Shown in pieces: positions 50,899-59,205 of a stretch of 64,000 nucleotides of DNA. Below the pieces are notes generated by a model. The model was not told the origin of the DNA. It saw only the letters and a list, made by a program, of their open reading frames with translations, and ran no database searches. This DNA is from UBA5399 sp964464145 (GTDB lineage: Bacteria > Bacillota > Clostridia > Christensenellales > Christensenellaceae), in contig CAYXFB010000003.1 in NCBI GenBank assembly GCA_964464145.1, positions 1 to 64,000 of the forward strand. Reading direction: 5' to 3'. Every line of letters begins with the position of its first letter. Positions within the stretch are counted from its first letter, which is position 1. The translations under genes were made by a program, and so were the position numbers.

Positions 50899-50954
50899 TG
50901 GGTAATTACCCAGTCTCACAAAATAATAATAGCCTATTTTATACAAGAAATCAA
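50899..50954 (-). promoter_or_regulatory. Sigma-A promoter of cheC-cheD-cheY-cheA with downstream operator-like palindrome
   Basis: TTGATT (50949-50954), 17 bp, TATTAT (50926-50931) on the minus strand, start near 50919. The perfect 14-bp palindrome TGGGTAATTACCCA (50899-50912) covers about +8 to +21, a position suited to a repressor. Further down the leader an A/T-rich hairpin (CATAAAAACACA/TGTGTTTTATG, about 50832-50858) occurs. The gap 50750-51031 contains no gene. Confidence 0.7.
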
Positions 50955-51031
50955 TAGACTAAACTGCATATTTTCAAAGTATGCACAATATGATATACCA
51001 TACTCATAATGCCAGCATTCAAAATATACAT

Positions 51032-51073
51032 AAAAAAATTGCCATACGATAATTTTACAAGTATGGCAATTTT
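51032..51073 (-). terminator. Intrinsic terminator after csrA
   Basis: AAATTGCCATAC/GTATGGCAATTT 12-bp perfect stem (51061-51072 with 51036-51047) with a 13-nt loop, followed by a T-run to 51032. It ends the flgM-to-csrA side of the cluster 7 nt after the csrA stop. Confidence 0.92.
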
Positions 51074-51079
51074 CAGTTT

Positions 51080-51328
51080 TTATTCCTCTTCTTTTTCAGG
51101 ATTCGCTTCCCCTTTGAGATGGGAAAGCTCCACAAGATTTACATTCACACTGGCTGCCATCTGGTTTTCCAGCACAACCTTCTTGAGAGTTTCATATCTA
51201 TATATGCGCATACTCTTGGGAGCGTCTATACCTATCCTTATTCGATCCGACTCTATGTTCAACAGAGTCACCTTTATATCGTCCCCTATCAGTATTGCCT
51301 CATTTACCTTCCGCGTCAAAACCAGCAT
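51080..51328 (-). CDS. csrA: Carbon storage regulator CsrA
   Basis: An 82-residue RNA-binding dimer, start ATG 51328 (MLVLTRKVNEAILIGDDIKV). Conserved RNA-contact region IRIGIDAPKSMRIYRYE is intact; the C-terminus is acidic. It represses translation by binding GGA motifs; FliW antagonises it by direct binding. The gene begins 29 nt inside fliW, using an AAGGAGG site 9 nt upstream that lies within fliW coding sequence. Confidence 0.96.
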   Translation of the reverse strand: MLVLTRKVNEAILIGDDIKVTLLNIESDRIRIGIDAPKSMRIYRYETLKKVVLENQMAASVNVNLVELSHLKGEANPEKEEE

Positions 51329-51794
51329 CCGCACCATCCTCCTTGCCAATACTCTTGTAGTACTTCATCAGCGCATCGAATGCGGGATATTTTATGGGCA
51401 GAGGCTTATAGTCCATCATCACCTGCGTTCCCAGCATATCCTTAACGTTGACAAGCAGAGGTGCCATAAGGTTAACTGTCATCTTGGAGAGATCCTCCGG
51501 CAGCACCATTATGTTCAGCACTATCATATCCTCTTCGCTGTGCGTTTTGATTATTTCCAGTTCGTCATCGTTCACTTCAATTTCGTATTCCGGCTTTATT
51601 ACGAATGGGTTTATTATGGGCAGCGATATATTCGCGTCCTCCACACTCTGCAGCCACTGAATAGGATCGGTCTGATCGCAGCGTATTATAGTAAATTGAT
51701 TTAGGTTCGCAAAGCCCGGCAGGCCGCCGGGAAAGGAAATAATACTCTGCTCGTTTATATCTATAGAGCCAAATCGGGATGAAGCTACTTCCAC
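51300..51794 (-). CDS. fliW: Flagellar assembly factor FliW
   Basis: A 164-residue protein (ISFPGGLPGFANLNQFTII; ANISLPIINPFVIKPEYEIEV; TVNLMAPLLVNVKDMLGTQVMM). FliW binds either flagellin or CsrA, so flagellin level feeds back on CsrA repression. It overlaps csrA, ensuring linked expression. The tail after residue ~150 is Gly/Asp/Glu-rich. Confidence 0.96.
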   Translation of the reverse strand: MEVASSRFGSIDINEQSIISFPGGLPGFANLNQFTIIRCDQTDPIQWLQSVEDANISLPIINPFVIKPEYEIEVNDDELEIIKTHSEEDMIVLNIMVLPEDLSKMTVNLMAPLLVNVKDMLGTQVMMDYKPLPIKYPAFDALMKYYKSIGKEDGADAGFDAEGK

Positions 51795-51810
51795 TGTTTT
51801 CTTCCTCTCA

Positions 51811-52419
51811 TTATGCTTTTTTGTTTACATGCTTGCCGCCGTCCTGAGCCACGCGGTCTTCCTTAACGGATATCTTCACCTCGCTGCGGCCGGCAAGCTT
51901 TATTTCCACCGAATGCGGGGTCACCCGTATATCCGGCGCGAAATCATTGTCCCACTCCACCTGCAGCTCGCCCGTTGTCCACTCCACGCGAACATATCCG
52001 GGATCCCAAGACACCTCGGGAAGGCTTTGCGGCATCATCGCCACATTTATCTGCGGTAGCTCGCTGCGCATCTGCTCCAACGAAAGCTCCGCAATGGGGT
52101 TTGCCCCCTTTTTACCCATATAGTTTTGGAGCTGCATCATGTAATTGCCGTTGCTCACAAAATTTTGTATGGCGCGGTCTACATTCTGCCTGCTTACCTG
52201 ATTGAGGTATTGCTTTAACTGCTCGGGCGACCGCCTGCCGGATTCCGCCCAAACCTTGCTCCAGTTTACAGACATGGTGGGAGCCTGCCGCTCCACCTTC
52301 ATTTGGGGAGCGACCCGTTTAGACGTGAAGCGTCTCGTTTTGCTTGTAATATCAAGTCTAGCCCTAGTGGACGATATATCCAACGTAGGACGGCTTGTTT
52401 GTATATCTAATGTCTTCAA
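51811..52419 (-). CDS. YviE-like protein (DUF6470)
   Basis: About 202 residues from TTG 52419, with GGGAGG 9 nt upstream. The start TLDIQTSRPTLDISSTRARLDITSK and the regularly spaced aromatic/Pro segments toward the C-terminus (WDPGYVRVEWTTGELQVEWD) fit the DUF6470 family, which in Bacillus (YviE) also sits between flgL and fliW. The function is unknown. A longer frame to 52440 is possible. It is first gene of the yviE-fliW-csrA unit, with its own promoter. Confidence 0.82.
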   Translation of the reverse strand: MKTLDIQTSRPTLDISSTRARLDITSKTRRFTSKRVAPQMKVERQAPTMSVNWSKVWAESGRRSPEQLKQYLNQVSRQNVDRAIQNFVSNGNYMMQLQNYMGKKGANPIAELSLEQMRSELPQINVAMMPQSLPEVSWDPGYVRVEWTTGELQVEWDNDFAPDIRVTPHSVEIKLAGRSEVKISVKEDRVAQDGGKHVNKKA

Positions 52420-52442
52420 CGAAAGCCACCTCCCTATCAAAC

Positions 52443-52471
52443 ATTATTACCAAAATGAATAAGCATGTCAA
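52443..52471 (-). promoter_or_regulatory. Sigma-A promoter of yviE-fliW-csrA
   Basis: TTGACA (52466-52471, perfect), 17 bp, AATAAT (52443-52448). Predicted start near 52436, so the ribosome binding site would lie almost at the 5' end, a ~17-nt leader. Confidence 0.75.
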
Positions 52472-52537
52472 TCATTATTTTGATAATATACTCTGATGTA
52501 AAGCCTTTTTTTACCTCTTTCTCCAATTTTTTATATT

Positions 52538-52567
52538 CGCTGTATACACAAATCTATGCATACAGCG
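52538..52567 (-). terminator. Hairpin after flgL, weak or factor-dependent terminator
   Basis: CGCTGTAT/ATACAGCG perfect 8-bp arms with a 14-nt loop, 20 nt after the flgL stop. On the minus strand A-rich sequence follows instead of a U-tract, so termination is uncertain. Confidence 0.4.
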
Positions 52568-52585
52568 TTTCAGTCTGCTTTACCC

Positions 52586-54511
52586 TTACCTCAAAAAGTC
52601 CATCAGTGTGGGCTGTATTATCTGTGCGCCCGCCGCCAGAGCCTGGCGATATATAGCCTCGGCGAACTTATAGTTCATTATCACCGCCGCCTGATCTATA
52701 TCCTCTATATCCGTTCGCACCGCCTCCGCGTTTATGAAGTCCATAGAGTATCTGTTGTCCATAGTGTCAAGCTTCACCGTTCTGGCGCCCAACTGCACTA
52801 TGTTTGTTATAAGATCCTGCTGCTTTCCCTGCAGCTTCGTCAGATGCTTGGAAAGTTTTTCCGTATCCGCTCCGTTCTCCAGATCGTACAAAAGATTATC
52901 TATTATTTTGAACAGGTTATTATCGCCGGTGCCCACCACACTTATGCCGTTGAAGGTAGCGTCCATTGTAACCTCAAAGCCTATTTCAAAGCGTATGTTC
53001 TCTGCGCCCGCGTCTCCCAGCCTTGTTGTCACCACACCCGCATTGGATATCTCCGCAGTGAGCTCGCTCTTGTTGGAGGAGATCGTGCCAACCTTAGCTA
53101 TTGCCGCTGCCATTTGCTCGGCATCCGCCTTGTTGCCTATTTGTGTGCCACCCCAAGTAATCTCTCCCAACCCGTAAGCCGAAAGATCAACGCTCGTAGC
53201 GCCTTCCAGCGAAAGGCTGGTGACCTGCTTACCCTTGGAATCTTTTATTATTAGCGAAGCTGGATCGTTCGCATCCACACTAAGCGAAAACTTTCCATTT
53301 GCGGATATCGGGCCGGCCCATTGAGGTGTCAAACCACCGGGAGCCACGCCAAATCCACCGCCGAACACAGCGCCGTCAGCGTCCAACGAACCAGTCCAGC
53401 TTATCTTTCCAAGACCCATGCCCGTCAGATCCAGCTCATACACCCCGCTGCCCGGGGATGTTTCCTGCGCGTTCGCCAGATCAGCTTTTCCATACTCTAC
53501 GCCACGCTCGTCTTTGAAAACCAGCTTGTTATCTCCATCTACGGATATGGAGTATTTATTCGATGCCGTAATGGGTCCATTCCACTGTATGCCCGTAACT
53601 CCGCCCGCATTTTGGAAGCCGTAGTTTGTGCCCGTATTCCCCAATACAATATCATGCGTCAAGTTATAAAGCTCAGACTTAACTTCGTTCGTACCGCCGT
53701 TAGATATAGACCAAGCAAGCTGCGCCGCGCCAATCACATGCGGGTCTGCATCGTTTGTAGGCGGGTTGTAGTTAAAGTTTATTATGCCCAGCCCATGCTT
53801 GGATAGGTCTATCTCGTTCTTGCCCGGCTCGGGGTTTCCAAGCGCCACTGTTATGGTATCGGCCGGATCGTCCTTGTTCGTGAATGTAAGGTTGCCTGCG
53901 CCGTCGTCCGTTATTGCGTAATTTTTGGGCGGATCTATACTGCCACGCCAAACCATATCCGTTATGCCTTCGCCCGCCGAGGGATTGAATACCGACGTAT
54001 CACCGAAGCCCGCGCTCATCACCGGGTCGCCGCTCAGATCCATACCGTTATATAGTATCTTGCCGTTATCAAGCACCTCAAATGGCTTGCCCGCGACATT
54101 GTAGCCACCGAATATATACTTATCTGATATAGCCGTGTTGCAGCTCTCTATAAGATGAGTTTTCAGTTGCTTTATAAGCGTGGCTATATTTTTGCGGTCA
54201 TCCTCGTTCTTTGTTCCGCCCGCGTCTATTGTGGCCTCATATATGCGCGTCACTATACTTTGCATATCGTTGAGCGTTGTCTCCGCCTGTTGTGTCCACT
54301 TGCGCGTGGTCACTATGTTTTGCTGATATTGCTCTATCTGCCTAAGCTGATTGCGCGCGTAAAGACTGTTTAACAGGCCTATCGGGCTATCCGAAAGACG
54401 AACCATCTTGCGGTTGCTCGCCAGTTGCGAGCTATATCTATCCATGCGCAGCATACCGCGGTTGATATCGCTGAGCACATTATCCATCATCATTGAGTTT
54501 GTTATTCTCAT
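52586..54511 (-). CDS. flgL: Flagellar hook-filament junction protein FlgL (HAP3) with ~300-residue insertion
   Basis: 641 residues against about 300 in typical FlgL. The helical ends are normal: MRITNSMMMDNVLSDINRGM (D0) to about residue 150, and the C-terminal helix region from ~510 (EDIDQAAVIMNYKFAEAIYRQAL). Between them lie three related units at about 187-247, 309-373 and 397-454, each running W.G.I....Y.IS.D...L.F.D....... to DL...GLG.I.W.G. They should form extra surface domains at the hook-filament junction. The gene follows flgK by 48 nt. Confidence 0.93.
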   Translation of the reverse strand: MRITNSMMMDNVLSDINRGMLRMDRYSSQLASNRKMVRLSDSPIGLLNSLYARNQLRQIEQYQQNIVTTRKWTQQAETTLNDMQSIVTRIYEATIDAGGTKNEDDRKNIATLIKQLKTHLIESCNTAISDKYIFGGYNVAGKPFEVLDNGKILYNGMDLSGDPVMSAGFGDTSVFNPSAGEGITDMVWRGSIDPPKNYAITDDGAGNLTFTNKDDPADTITVALGNPEPGKNEIDLSKHGLGIINFNYNPPTNDADPHVIGAAQLAWSISNGGTNEVKSELYNLTHDIVLGNTGTNYGFQNAGGVTGIQWNGPITASNKYSISVDGDNKLVFKDERGVEYGKADLANAQETSPGSGVYELDLTGMGLGKISWTGSLDADGAVFGGGFGVAPGGLTPQWAGPISANGKFSLSVDANDPASLIIKDSKGKQVTSLSLEGATSVDLSAYGLGEITWGGTQIGNKADAEQMAAAIAKVGTISSNKSELTAEISNAGVVTTRLGDAGAENIRFEIGFEVTMDATFNGISVVGTGDNNLFKIIDNLLYDLENGADTEKLSKHLTKLQGKQQDLITNIVQLGARTVKLDTMDNRYSMDFINAEAVRTDIEDIDQAAVIMNYKFAEAIYRQALAAGAQIIQPTLMDFLR

Positions 54512-54559
54512 GCTGCAAAATCCTCCAAATAATCTATATAAAGCTCAAGTCTAAAGGTT

Positions 54560-56119
54560 TTACGATCTGCCAACCAAGCCCATCCTGTTTATTAGCGTAT
54601 CCAGTTCCTCGTCTATAGAGGTTATCATACGTGAAGCCGCCCTGTAGGAGTGGCCGAAGCGTATCATATTAGTCATTTCCTCATCAAGAGAAACACTGCT
54701 AATGGATTTGCGCTGCTGATCCAGGTGCGACCGCATAACCGTCTGCGCGTTTGCAGTGGTATGTATATGATCCAGACCCAGCGATATACTGGACAGCAGT
54801 TCGCGGTACTTGCCGTTCAGATTGTCCGGATTTCCCTTATCGTCCTTCGCGTATATAAGGCTGGTAAGCTTGAGCGCTATCTCCGCGTTACCCGTCTGGT
54901 TGTTTGTATCATCAGGTGTCGGATTGTTTACCGGCTTGTTGGAGCATGCGATGTTGTTTACATCCGCACGTATCTCGTTGCTCAAGCGGAAGTTTTTGGC
55001 CGTGATAGTGGAATAATCGTACTCCTTGCCTGCTGCGTCCTTTTCCACATAAAAGAACAACACTCCATTTTTCGATTCGCCCGGATTTTTCCCATACGTA
55101 TAGCCGGTGAGATGCACCTCGTTTATCTTCTTGGCGGTATCTCTAACAAGATCGTTAAGCTGATTTACAACGAATGGTATGCCCGGATTCGAGTCGTCCT
55201 TGCCGTCACGAATATCCATGTAGCCGCGCAGCGCGCCGTCCGTTATCTCAAGCGGATTGCCGGTGCTCTTACCCTCGCTGTCCGCCCAGTACACGCCGTA
55301 TACATCAGACTCACCCTTAACGGTGTTGGCTACGTCACGCTCCACGGTGAGTTTGTTCACCCTGTCGTGGCGCACTAGGTTTTTTCCGCCTATTTGCACA
55401 ACCATCTGGCCGTTCGTGTCCTCGTAGGCTTCCACCTTCACTATGCCCGAAAGCGTATCCAGTAGCACGTTGCGCTGATCCCTTAGGTCGTTTGCCTTTG
55501 CGCCCGTCATTTCGAAGGCAGATATCTGCTTATTCAAAATTCCTATCTGCTCGGCAAGATCGTTTATTTCGCTCACAGATATCTTTATGCTCTCATCCAG
55601 CGTGCTTTGCTGCTCCATAAGCTTATTGTAATAAAGATTTATGGAGTCTATCATCTGCTGCGCTCCAGCGCGTGTATTCTCACGCATTTCCTTATCTGAA
55701 GGATTCTCCACCAAAGCGTAAAGCGCGTTGTAAAAATACGCAAACGTAGAGGTTAGGCCGGTGGATATCTCCTTTTGCTCCAGCTCGTTGTTGAATATGG
55801 CTTCCACATATTCAAAATACTGCTCTTTTGTTGTCCACTGGTTTGCCGTCGCGTTTTCCTTCCTGTATTGATTATCCAGAAAAGGATTGCGTACTTGCTC
55901 AATATACATGGTGTTTACGCCGCGTCCGGAAGTTGCGCGCCTGTCAACAGCTATGAGCGTATCGCCATAGCCCGGGGGCAACGCCTTTGTTACCACGCGC
56001 TGACGCGTATAGCCGTTTGTTGTGGCGTTGGACATATTGTGTCCCGTAACGTCCAACTGGTTCTGCGCCGTAAACAGTCCGGTTTTTGCTATTTCAAGTC
56101 CGTAAAATGTAGATCTCAT
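54560..56119 (-). CDS. flgK: Flagellar hook-associated protein FlgK (HAP1)
   Basis: A 519-residue protein. Typical N-terminus (STFYGLEIAKTGLFTAQNQLDVTGHNMSN-type; TNGYTRQRVV), a middle domain with LNKQISAFEMTGAKANDLRDQRN, and C-terminus (VSLDEEMTNMIRFGHSYRAASRMITSIDEELDTLINRMG). It forms the first hook-filament junction ring. It is the normal length, in contrast to FlgL and FliD. Confidence 0.97.
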   Translation of the reverse strand: MRSTFYGLEIAKTGLFTAQNQLDVTGHNMSNATTNGYTRQRVVTKALPPGYGDTLIAVDRRATSGRGVNTMYIEQVRNPFLDNQYRKENATANQWTTKEQYFEYVEAIFNNELEQKEISTGLTSTFAYFYNALYALVENPSDKEMRENTRAGAQQMIDSINLYYNKLMEQQSTLDESIKISVSEINDLAEQIGILNKQISAFEMTGAKANDLRDQRNVLLDTLSGIVKVEAYEDTNGQMVVQIGGKNLVRHDRVNKLTVERDVANTVKGESDVYGVYWADSEGKSTGNPLEITDGALRGYMDIRDGKDDSNPGIPFVVNQLNDLVRDTAKKINEVHLTGYTYGKNPGESKNGVLFFYVEKDAAGKEYDYSTITAKNFRLSNEIRADVNNIACSNKPVNNPTPDDTNNQTGNAEIALKLTSLIYAKDDKGNPDNLNGKYRELLSSISLGLDHIHTTANAQTVMRSHLDQQRKSISSVSLDEEMTNMIRFGHSYRAASRMITSIDEELDTLINRMGLVGRS

Positions 56120-56217
56120 ATTATAAAATCAGCCTTTCCTGCCTATCAAATTTTCCACTCTCTGCCATTTATCGCCGTGTAAGCTCGATGCCGCACTGCT
56201 TCGCATCTGTCTTTACA

Positions 56218-56703
56218 TCAGGCCTCACTGTCAAGTATGCTGCGTGGGTCTATCGCCCTGTCGCTCAGCGTGCCGGAATTGCCGTATATATTGCTTACTT
56301 CCGGCTCCTTTAGCACTGTGTTTATCATATATTCCATATATTCGAGGTGCAGCTCTATAAGCGACTGATTTTCCGCATTGAGCTTTTTTTGCTCCTCTAT
56401 TGTTTCGCGCAGCTCAGCCGATACCATCTTCAACTGCTCGCGCTGCTGCGGCGCCGCCATCTGCATTATTTCCTCGAAGGAGTTCGCTTCCTCTTCCCTA
56501 CCCAAAAGCTCTTTGACGGCGGCCGTGCGCTCGTCCTCAAGATCGGTGGCCTTACTCATAAGGCTCCATTCTTCCTTGATTATATCGCTAACTTCCTGCG
56601 CTTCATTAGCGATTAAGTGCTTTTGTTTCAATTTAGACATATTATACAGCTCGCCGTACAAATTTTTGAGTTCTTCCAGCAAAGCTATAATCTTATCTAT
56701 CAT
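56218..56703 (-). CDS. flgN: Flagellar export chaperone FlgN
   Basis: A 161-residue helical protein (MIDKIIALLEELKNLYGELYNMSKLKQKHLIANEAQEVSDI) with strongly charged coiled-coil middle. It is chaperone of FlgK and FlgL, whose genes follow. 3 nt separate it from flgM. Confidence 0.9.
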   Translation of the reverse strand: MIDKIIALLEELKNLYGELYNMSKLKQKHLIANEAQEVSDIIKEEWSLMSKATDLEDERTAAVKELLGREEEANSFEEIMQMAAPQQREQLKMVSAELRETIEEQKKLNAENQSLIELHLEYMEYMINTVLKEPEVSNIYGNSGTLSDRAIDPRSILDSEA

Positions 56704-56706
56704 CCT

Positions 56707-57009
56707 TTACCTTCTTTCGTAATATCCCTGCAAAAGCAGTATGCTGTCAGCCAGCTCTTCGGTCTTTACTTCATAAGAGCCGTTCTCTATGCTGCTCTTT
56801 ATGCCGTCAATATCGGCATGAGGCTTGTTTATCCTCTCCGTTATGGCGCTTTTGGCGTTTTTCAAAGCGTCGGCAAACAATGTCGCGTCCTTGGAAAACG
56901 CAATCTCATCCTGCTGCATTATCTCCACCGCAGGCCCCACCTTGGGCTTGCCCCTCAGCGCCTTATATTGCTCTAATCCCGCTACCGGAAACGTACTGTT
57001 AACCTTCAT
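56707..57009 (-). CDS. flgM: Anti-sigma-28 factor FlgM
   Basis: A 100-residue protein with a short disordered N-terminus and the C-terminal sigma-binding helices (FADALKNAKSAITERINKPHADIDGIKSSIENGSYEV and LADSILLLQGYYERR). It holds the flagellar sigma factor (62.1-62.8 kb) inactive until the hook is complete, then is exported. An AAAAGG site is 9 nt before the ATG. A near-consensus sigma-28 promoter ends 2 nt before that ATG, so the sigma-28 transcript should not carry the start codon. Confidence 0.92.
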   Translation of the reverse strand: MKVNSTFPVAGLEQYKALRGKPKVGPAVEIMQQDEIAFSKDATLFADALKNAKSAITERINKPHADIDGIKSSIENGSYEVKTEELADSILLLQGYYERR

Positions 57010-57010
57010 G

Positions 57011-57037
57011 ATATCGCACCTTTTCTTTCCAAATTTA
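57011..57037 (-). promoter_or_regulatory. Sigma-28 promoter abutting the flgM start codon
   Basis: TAAA (57034-57037), 15 bp, TGCGATAT (57011-57018) on the minus strand, identical in boxes and spacing to the fliD promoter. The start codon is at 57007-57009, so the predicted transcription start (about 57004) is inside codon 2 of flgM. Confidence 0.7.
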
Positions 57038-57116
57038 TAGGCGGCTATGCCACTTTGCCCTGTTTAGGGCGTCTCCTATTTCCTGTTTGCCTGCGGCCTA
57101 TCCGCCGCGTCACTCT

Positions 57117-57536
57117 CTATTTCCTATCCAGATTTATATGCAGCTTGTCCGCCGCCTTTTGCCCGCTCTTCTCTTTCTTCTCGGGCGGTGCCGATTTGGG
57201 CGCCAGCTTGCTGCCCAGTGTTTCGGTAAGCTTTTTCTTGCAGTCCTCGCACATAGAGCCCGTCGAGAGCGGCTTGCCGCACTTCTCGCAGAGCAGCGCG
57301 CCCGAGGCCGAGCGTAGCTGCAGCCTGCCCTCACGTAAAAACCTCATTATGGTTTTCACCGAAACGCCCGTTTCCTCCGCAGCTTCCTCTATACCCGCAT
57401 TCGGGTTATCGTATATATATTTTCTGACGTTCTGAAAATCTTCGTCCGTCTTTTTTAAGCACTCGGGGCATATCGGCCTTCCCATGAAATTGAACAGCTT
57501 GCCGCATTCCTTGCATTTTCTAACATTATCCAACAT
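57117..57536 (-). CDS. Flagellar operon protein YvyF (TIGR03826)
   Basis: A 139-residue protein. Two zinc-ribbon-like Cys pairs at each end of a helix-turn-helix-like middle: CKECGKLF...CPEC (8-27), the HTH segment AGIEEAAEETGVSVKTIMRFLREGRL (~47-72), and CEKCGKPLSTGSMCEDC (~82-98), then a Lys-rich tail. The family precedes flgM in Firmicutes and is thought to regulate or assist flagellar genes. The gap to flgM (57010-57116) has two small hairpins (GCGGC/GCCGC and GCCC/GGGC) but no U-tracts. Confidence 0.85.
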   Translation of the reverse strand: MLDNVRKCKECGKLFNFMGRPICPECLKKTDEDFQNVRKYIYDNPNAGIEEAAEETGVSVKTIMRFLREGRLQLRSASGALLCEKCGKPLSTGSMCEDCKKKLTETLGSKLAPKSAPPEKKEKSGQKAADKLHINLDRK

Positions 57537-57565
57537 AAGTCACTATCCCCATTCCGCTAATATTT

Positions 57566-58378
57566 TTATCTTCTTATGGATATTGCCGTCTCATCCATTG
57601 TATCGGCCGTGCTGAGCGCCCTTGATGAGAATTGCAGCATGCGTGTGCTCCTAACCAACTGAGCCATCTCGTCCGCCATAACCACGTTAGAGCCTTCATG
57701 ATATCCCTGCTCTATACTGTAGGTATCCTGAGCCGCCGCCTGCGGCGCTCCTGAGTTCTCCGTCTGGGCAAACATATTGCCGGATATCAGCTCCAGCCCG
57801 CCCGGATTCGAAAAGCTAAACACTCCCAGCTTTCCGAAGAGCTGCTCGTTCACAACATCCTCGCCTTGTTCGTTTTTAGCAGTTGTCACCCTGTATATCG
57901 AACCGTCTGTTCTTATGGATAGCTGGCCGTCCTGCGGCAGCCTAATACGCTGACCGTTCTGATCCAGCACGTAATTTCCGCTGCCCAGCGTGAGATATGT
58001 GCCGTCCGCCTCCACGCTCTTGCCGAAGGCTCCGTCCTTGGTGTAGGCCACCTCGCCGTTCGCCTGGCGCACCGCAAAAAATGTTGCGTAGCCGTTTGCA
58101 TTTGCCATATAGCAGCTGGTTTCGGTGCCTTCCACCCTGAAACCCGTTTCAAAGTTTCTCACGAAGCCGGAAACCAGTGTGCCCACGCCCTCTCGCATGT
58201 TGTATTGCTCCTGCGGCTGCTCCATGCGCAGCATGGTCTGGTACAGCGCGTCTTTAAAATCGGCACGGTTGGACTTATATCCGTTCGTATCTATATTTGC
58301 CAGATTGTTGGCTATCGTATCTATTCTCTTTTGCTGCGTCGCTATTCCCAGCGAGGCAGTGTATGTGCCCTGCATCAT
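57566..58378 (-). CDS. flhP: Flagellar rod protein, FlhP/FlgG type
   Basis: A 270-residue axial protein of the FlgG/FlgF family: QGTYTASLGIATQQKRIDTIANNLANIDTNGYKSNRADF at the start and VVMADEMAQLVRSTRMLQFSSRALSTADTMDETA at the end. It follows the homologous gene by 15 nt, matching the Bacillus flhO-flhP pair. It is part of the distal rod. Confidence 0.92.
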   Translation of the reverse strand: MMQGTYTASLGIATQQKRIDTIANNLANIDTNGYKSNRADFKDALYQTMLRMEQPQEQYNMREGVGTLVSGFVRNFETGFRVEGTETSCYMANANGYATFFAVRQANGEVAYTKDGAFGKSVEADGTYLTLGSGNYVLDQNGQRIRLPQDGQLSIRTDGSIYRVTTAKNEQGEDVVNEQLFGKLGVFSFSNPGGLELISGNMFAQTENSGAPQAAAQDTYSIEQGYHEGSNVVMADEMAQLVRSTRMLQFSSRALSTADTMDETAISIRR

Positions 58379-58393
58379 ATGCTTAATTCTCCT

Positions 58394-59158
58394 TTAAAAC
58401 TTGGCTATATCATTCACTGTACGAGACAGCGACTCGTCCGTCATTCTGAGTATCCTTTGACTGGACTCATACACGCGGTTGGTCATCAGCATGTCCGTTA
58501 CCGCAGAGGCCATCTCAACGTTGGAGCCTTCCAGCATCTGCTGAGATATGTTGTAGCCCACAGCCTGCTGAGGCGCAGCGTTGTTGTAAGGCGTGAAAAG
58601 GTTGTTGCCTTGCTTTCTCAGCACACCCCTGTCCTGGAAATCCACCACTTGCAGCCTCGCGCGCTGCTGGCCGTCCACATATATGGTGCCGTCCGCCGTG
58701 ACCTGCATCCTGTCCGGTCCGCCCGGGCCCAGGTTTATGCGGCCTCCGCCCTGACCCAGCACGTAGTAGCCCTCCTGCGTCAAAAGGTCACCCGCCGCGT
58801 TGGTGGAAAAATTCCCCGCGCGCGTATAGGCTATGCCCTGCGGTGTCTGCACCGTGAAAAAACCGTTGCCCTGTATTGCAAGGTCGGTATTTTGGCTGCT
58901 TTGCTGCAAAGGCCCCTGCTCGAAATCCGTTATAAGCTCATCCACGTACAGGCCTGTGTTTTGCGGACCCACATACTGCCTTGCCGCAAAATCGGGATCG
59001 TGCAGGCGGTCAAGCATCATATCGCCGAAAGAACGCGTCAACACTTGATCCCCTTTATAGCCTGCTGTGTCGCCGTTTGTGATGTTGTTTATGACAACAT
59101 CCATCTTGGCACGCTGCGTGAGCATGCCCGTACCGGCAATGTAAAAGCTCCTAATCAT
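58394..59158 (-). CDS. flhO: Flagellar rod protein, FlhO/FlgF type
   Basis: A 254-residue axial protein: SFYIAGTGMLTQRAKMDVVINNITNGDTAGYKGDQVL at the N-terminus, LAIQGNGFFTVQTPQGIAYTRAGNFS in the middle, VEMASAVTDMLMTNRVYESSQRILRMTDESL at the C-terminus. It is the first gene after a 97-bp gap with a possible sigma-28 site. Confidence 0.92.
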   Translation of the reverse strand: MIRSFYIAGTGMLTQRAKMDVVINNITNGDTAGYKGDQVLTRSFGDMMLDRLHDPDFAARQYVGPQNTGLYVDELITDFEQGPLQQSSQNTDLAIQGNGFFTVQTPQGIAYTRAGNFSTNAAGDLLTQEGYYVLGQGGGRINLGPGGPDRMQVTADGTIYVDGQQRARLQVVDFQDRGVLRKQGNNLFTPYNNAAPQQAVGYNISQQMLEGSNVEMASAVTDMLMTNRVYESSQRILRMTDESLSRTVNDIAKF

Positions 59159-59205
59159 ACTCTATTCTCCCAATCCATAGCTATAGATATTGTTATCTAC
59201 TTTGT

